Under the pieces are notes generated by a model, which was not told the origin of the DNA, did not search any database, and saw only the letters and a program-made list of their open reading frames with translations. This document shows positions 60,226 to 64,000 of a DNA stretch of 64,000 nucleotides, in pieces (positions within the stretch are counted from its first letter, which is position 1; every line of letters starts with the position of its first letter). The stretch spans positions 13,233,067 to 13,297,066 of the forward strand of contig OX344758.2 of NCBI GenBank assembly GCA_947034885.2, given 5' to 3'. This stretch comes from Thuidium tamariscinum (Eukaryota; Streptophyta; Bryopsida; Hypnales; Thuidiaceae). A program made the translations under genes and the position numbers.

Positions 60226-60292
60226 AGTCCAGTCCCCTGTAAGTTGGTCCAGTCCCCTGTAAGTGGGTCCAGTCCCTGTAAGTTAATAATAA
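60226..60292 (+). repeat. Short tandem repeat, ~21-bp unit
   Basis: Three to four copies of GTCCAGTCCCCTGTAAGTxGG. A single related copy precedes the family M element at 59860-59895. Confidence 0.65.
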
Positions 60293-60609
60293 GTTAAAAA
60301 TTAGGTTATGTCTGACCTGCAGATTTCCTTACACGGCACTGGGCTAAACCACTCATGTTTTCTTTTGTTTTCTTTTTGTTTTTGTTTTAGACAATTGCAA
60401 CAGTGAGAATTTCTTACACTCAGTCATGTAAGTACTGCGTCTCGCTGTGCTGATTGCATCATTAAGTACCGTCATCCAGATCTTCATCACATGTCAATCC
60501 ATTTCATTTTTCAGGACTCATCAGTCCATCAGCACTTTTGCAATTGACCCACAATCACAGAATTGGAATGCAATTTCCGTTGAAATGGTACCCTGGCTTT
60601 CCAACGTGC

Positions 60610-60647
60610 CACTTTTTGAGCTTTTTGAGCTTTTTGAGCTTTTTGAG
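60610..60647 (+). repeat. Tandem GAGCTTTTT repeat
   Basis: Four consecutive 9-bp units of the type CTTTTTGAG. Confidence 0.85.
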
Positions 60648-60729
60648 GGTGGGGGTTACAATAGGTGCACTCCATAACGAATTGGTGTGGAATGTGTGTG
60701 CATGGAGTCTGTGAAAGTTTGTTGGAATT

Positions 60730-61010
60730 GAGGATTGTTGGGCCTCCGGAAGATCGTTTCAGGGCTGTTCCCTGAAACTGTTCCCACTGTTGCAAACCAG
60801 CCCTTGTTGGTCTGACTTTTTGAATTTCAAAAAAAAAATTCAAAAAAAAATTCAAAATTTCTTAGAATGTTTGAACAAGTGAAAAAATAATTAGATTTTT
60901 TAAAAACACTTAATAATAATTTATTTATTTAATATTATTTGACATGGTAGTAGTAGCGTTCACAACATTTGGGAACTCACCGTCTTCTAAAATGGCCAAA
61001 AATCCTCTTA
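60730..61010. mobile_element. Family F MITE (copy F5)
   Basis: Core about 60730-61008, right end AAATCCTCT then TA. The left end GAGGATTGTTGGGCC is diverged. Inner GTTTCAGGGCTGTTCCCTGAAAC is a palindromic block like that in copies F1 and F4. Confidence 0.62.
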
Positions 61011-61029
61011 TATATATACCATACCTACC

Positions 61030-61370
61030 TGCAAACTAAAATTACTCATAACTTTTGACTCCTTCACCCAAATGGAATGAAACAAAGCTTCCCATGTCTG
61101 TAAAAACCTAAAGAATCAATTTGAAATTTCACTTTTGAAAAAAGTTTTTTCAGCTGCCCGGGCTGCCCTCCAAGTAAAGAAAACGACATATCATGCCATA
61201 ACTTTTTAACCACAAAGTCAAAAGCTATGAAAATTGTTGGGCCTTAAAGTTACTCCTCGGGCCCATCTTTTGGAAAAATTTCAAAGAAAAAAACAAAAAA
61301 CTCCATTTGTAGTGAGCTGCCCAAAAAATTTATAATGCCAAAAAACGCACCTCAGGGCTTTAAGGGTTAA
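61030..61370. mobile_element. Truncated TTAA-flanked element, subfamily I (copy P8)
   Basis: Right part only: right end (reverse complement) CCCTTAAAGCCCTGAGG at 61366, followed by TTAA 61367-61370. Matches the half of 15264-17128 containing GGCTGCC.., CGACATATCATGCCATAACT and TCCATTTGTAGTGAGCTGCC. The left part is missing near family F copy F5. Confidence 0.72.
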
Positions 61371-61682
61371 TGAGCAAAGTTTAGATCACACTTGGTTCCA
61401 TTTGTTAAAAAAAGGAAAGAGTTTTTTCAGATCACACTTGTGGAAACTCGCTCAACTTTGACAGATTCAACAGTCCACTTTTTCATGCCAGTTCAGAAGT
61501 GCCAGGACGCTCAGCATCGACTGACGGAGGCTAACTTAGGGTGCCAAATGATGCAATTAGAGCTCTAACTGACTCGCGCTGAAGTTGTCATTCGGCAGAA
61601 GGAAGGAAGGCTCTACCCGAACACGGTTAAGTTCATGTACTAATCCAAAACAAAATGACGAGCAACAGCAACAAAAAGAGCC

Positions 61683-61845
61683 AGTGAATAACAACAAAAA
61701 CAGTACTTAATAAAAACAAAAAACAGTACTTATTAACAACAAAAAAGAGTACTTATTAAAAACAAAAAAGAGTACTTCATAAGAACAAAAAAGAAGTAAT
61801 TAGTAAAAACAAAAAAGAGTAGTTAATAAAAACAGAAAGAATTCT
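61683..61845 (+). repeat. Minisatellite, ~23-bp AACAAAAAAGAGTACTTATTAAA-like unit
   Basis: About seven diverged tandem copies of a 23-26-bp unit whose core is AACAAAAAAGAGTACTTA. Confidence 0.88.
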
Positions 61846-61869
61846 ACCACTCACTGATAGAAAGAGAAG

Positions 61870-62256
61870 GGTAGCTAGAGGTACCCATAGTGGATCACTT
61901 AAGCAATTTTCAAGCAAATCATGAGCAATATGAGGCAAGTGAAGTTTTTTTTCAAGTAGGAAGATGGAAACTATAAGGACTGCAAATTTTTCAGAATTTT
62001 GTTCCCCAAACTGAAATGACTATGATTTTCGGAAGCCATAAAGTTGTCCAGATTAGTAGCCAATGTTTAGACTCTTCTAATTCCAACCATATACTACGTA
62101 CTTTCTTGCTCATTACTTTGAGATATGTGTCATGATCTTATTGAATCCAACTTTGAAATGGAGGAATAAACTCATTCCAAGCTTTGGTTGGAAATATGTT
62201 CTAGCTGCACTCTACAAGTTGGGTATGAGTCCTTGTTTGAGAATAGGTACCTCTAC
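61870..62256. repeat. Family N repeat fragment (copy N3)
   Basis: Inverted ends TAGAGGTACCCAT and, in reverse complement, AAGGTAGAGGTACCTATTC. The interior CTGAAATGACTATGATTTT..AAGCCATAAAGTTG and CTCTTCTAATTCCAACCATA resembles the arm of 50352-51956. Confidence 0.55.
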
Positions 62257-62299
62257 CTTAAGTATTGACTTGACGGAGTTAGCAACAACATGAAAAAGA

Positions 62300-64000
62300 A
62301 TTCCAACAATAAGAATAAACACTCTTTATCCATCGCCGTACATGCATCGTGAGTACACTCCGAAAACTCTTAATTCCCTCGCAGTCATCAATGCGCAGCA
62401 GTGCAGGCTGTGCGCACCGTCTGCCTCACGTACACAGGCAGGAGTCTTCCAGTGGTGACGGAGCCTGCACGCTGGCTGACTGTGCTTTATTTGCACATTT
62501 GCACTTTTTTTTTCCCTCAACAACTGCTGCAGTGGAGTTGGAATGACGGAGTCGGTTACAACCCTTCAGGTGCAGGCAATTGCAAAAGAAATCCGCTTCA
62601 GGTGTTACCATGGTTGATTAGAAACCCATTTTCTGGTGAGTGCGTGATCGAGTGGGTACAGTCCTAGATCTAGGGTAGAAGCGAGCTACAGTAGGAGTCC
62701 ACGCTAAATGACACTCTTGTTAAGTTCGCAACAATCTCGTCGACTTGCTTTTCCAACTCATTGCACCATCTCCACTTCGTCTTTCGTTTTTTGCGTGTTT
62801 TTTTTCTTCTCTCTCTCTCTCCGGTGGAATCTGTTTTAGTGGACCTCGAGTGAAGGGGTTGAGAGCGAGGATCCATTTGATTCACAGTTGCATGTTGGGT
62901 TCTCGATCTATTCTTGTTTGTTTGCAGCAGTTGTCGTCAACACATGGAATTGTCGCTTTACTTTCTGCCCGATAGATAGTCAGCGTTCCTCGCCTCAGCA
63001 GGTGTGTGATCGAATTCCCTGTTTTCATTCGTTGCGTCGTTTTAATTTTCTTCAAGTTTTGTGTGGAGAGAGTGAAGAAGATCTGTTGAATGCTCGGTGG
63101 TTCGGCGTGAAGGTTCAAGAGCAGAAGCAGAAGTTTTGGGTGTGATTGTTGAGAGCTACAATGGCAAATGTTGGTAGTGGAGGGCGAGATCTTTAGTTAG
63201 AATGATGATTTTATGACAATGTCGGCGTTAGTGAGAGTCGTGTCCAGTTTCAACTATGGAGTATAGCCAACTTGGTTGAATTTGGTGATTTTTGACCAGC
63301 TGAAATAGACTTCCTGGTTGGAACGAGCTGAGTGTTGGTTTGGGGGGGTCTTGGCATTCTCTAAAAAGTTAACTTGCGCATTTTCTAAGGGCTGCTGAAC
63401 TAGACGGTTTGTGTCATTGCTATTATGAAACTCGTCTTTGGGTGACAACGTCATTTCCTTGAAGTCGTGAGGAGTGCTCCTCCTTCCGCTCAATGGTGTG
63501 ATGCTGAAGTCCAAAAAACACACCCAAAATCCTTTGTAAGAAGATCGAAACCCACAGAGATAAAAGAAACTCATCTGGTTAAGCAGTTGTAAGTAGCAGT
63601 TGTAGCTGATTATACATCCGTTCCACCCTCTCAAAGAACCCACCCTCTGTAATTGCGCATTTTCTGTTGATATCGAATCATGTTGCTTATGCACATGTGA
63701 TTCACCGGCCCATGTCAAGCTATGAAAAGAGAGTTTAGTTATGTCAAGTCACAAGAGCGAGGGTCATCTGGAGTCGTAACAAGAAAGGGTCACGCAATTA
63801 ATAAGATCGACATTCTTTTGAACTCATGTCTTAACGCGTTTTGGTGATACTCCCAGGCCACCACCTCCACAGCAGATGAATCATTAATGGCAAGTCGCAC
63901 CACCAGCTAGAAATTCACTCAACAGTAAGCTTTCATTCCACCAGTACTGAAAGATCCCCAAACCAACTGAAGAATGAATCTGGAACTCAGTTGGCACGGA
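62300..64000. other. GC-richer right edge, possible 5' end of an unrecognised gene
   Basis: Base composition rises and a pyrimidine tract CTTCTCTCTCTCTCTCC at about 62805-62821, typical of plant leaders, is present. Overlapping short open stretches occur on both strands (for example 62888-63145 plus, 63718-63254 minus with 154 codons), but none shows a family motif or consistent splice-linked frame. No CDS is called. Confidence 0.35.

Noticed and set aside
63254..63718. 154-codon minus-strand open stretch
   Set aside because: No recognisable domain, mixed low-complexity composition, no splice partners. Kept only as part of the right-edge note.
1..64000. tRNA, rRNA and snRNA genes
   Set aside because: Scanned by eye for GTTCGA-type T-loops and conserved rRNA/snRNA blocks. 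Candidates such as GTTCGATTC at 23056 lack a matching acceptor stem or anticodon arm.

Overview
This window is nuclear DNA from a land plant. It carries an AHP-type histidine phosphotransfer gene of the plant two-component/cytokinin relay, a plant-style Cys-rich metallothionein, Ty1/copia retrotransposons primed by initiator tRNA-Met, and many short inverted-repeat transposons of plant type. The genes are compact, with introns mostly of a few hundred bases, and sit in a very AT-rich, repeat-dominated background. That fits a seed-free plant (bryophyte, lycophyte or fern) better than a flowering plant, but I do not claim a genus.

Layout. Positions 1-10644 are a nest of mobile elements. An old copia element (1893-10639) has an exact 5-bp target duplication. 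A second copia element (3988-9237) is inserted into it in the opposite orientation. Small inverted-repeat elements sit in the first element's LTR, in its remaining body, and in the reverse transcriptase of the second. Positions 10645-19600 hold several ~0.95-kb elements flanked by TTAA, one of them nested inside another. A two-exon metallothionein gene lies at 19897-20809. A divergent gene pair follows: a nuclear proteasome phosphatase of the UBLCP1 family (minus, 26227 to 23766, six exons) and a small membrane-anchored J-domain protein (plus, 26724-28086, three exons), about 0.5 kb apart. Positions 28087-37600 are AT-rich with no recognised gene. A six-exon histidine phosphotransfer protein gene is at 37602-40381. 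From 40400 to 62260 the sequence is almost entirely repeats: more TTAA-flanked elements, a 1.1-kb hairpin-forming inverted repeat, a 226-bp CACTA-like palindrome, a TIR element filled with a minisatellite, and several other TIR families. The right edge (62300-64000) is GC-richer and may hold the 5' end of an unrecognised gene.

All three multi-exon reconstructions (UBLCP1-like, J-domain, HPt) keep reading frame across every GT/AG junction, and the metallothionein does so across its single intron, so all four genes look intact. The products have unrelated housekeeping or signalling roles and do not form an operon or pathway.

The most unusual signal is the TTAA-flanked family with CCCCTAAA or CCCTAGA termini. 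One member (15985-16897) sits inside another (15264-17128). A third copy (46798-47735) preserves the uninterrupted target site, which shows directly that TTAA is what is duplicated. TTAA duplication and CCC-start termini are the signature of the piggyBac superfamily, which to my knowledge is scarcely recognised in land plants. No transposase was found in the window.
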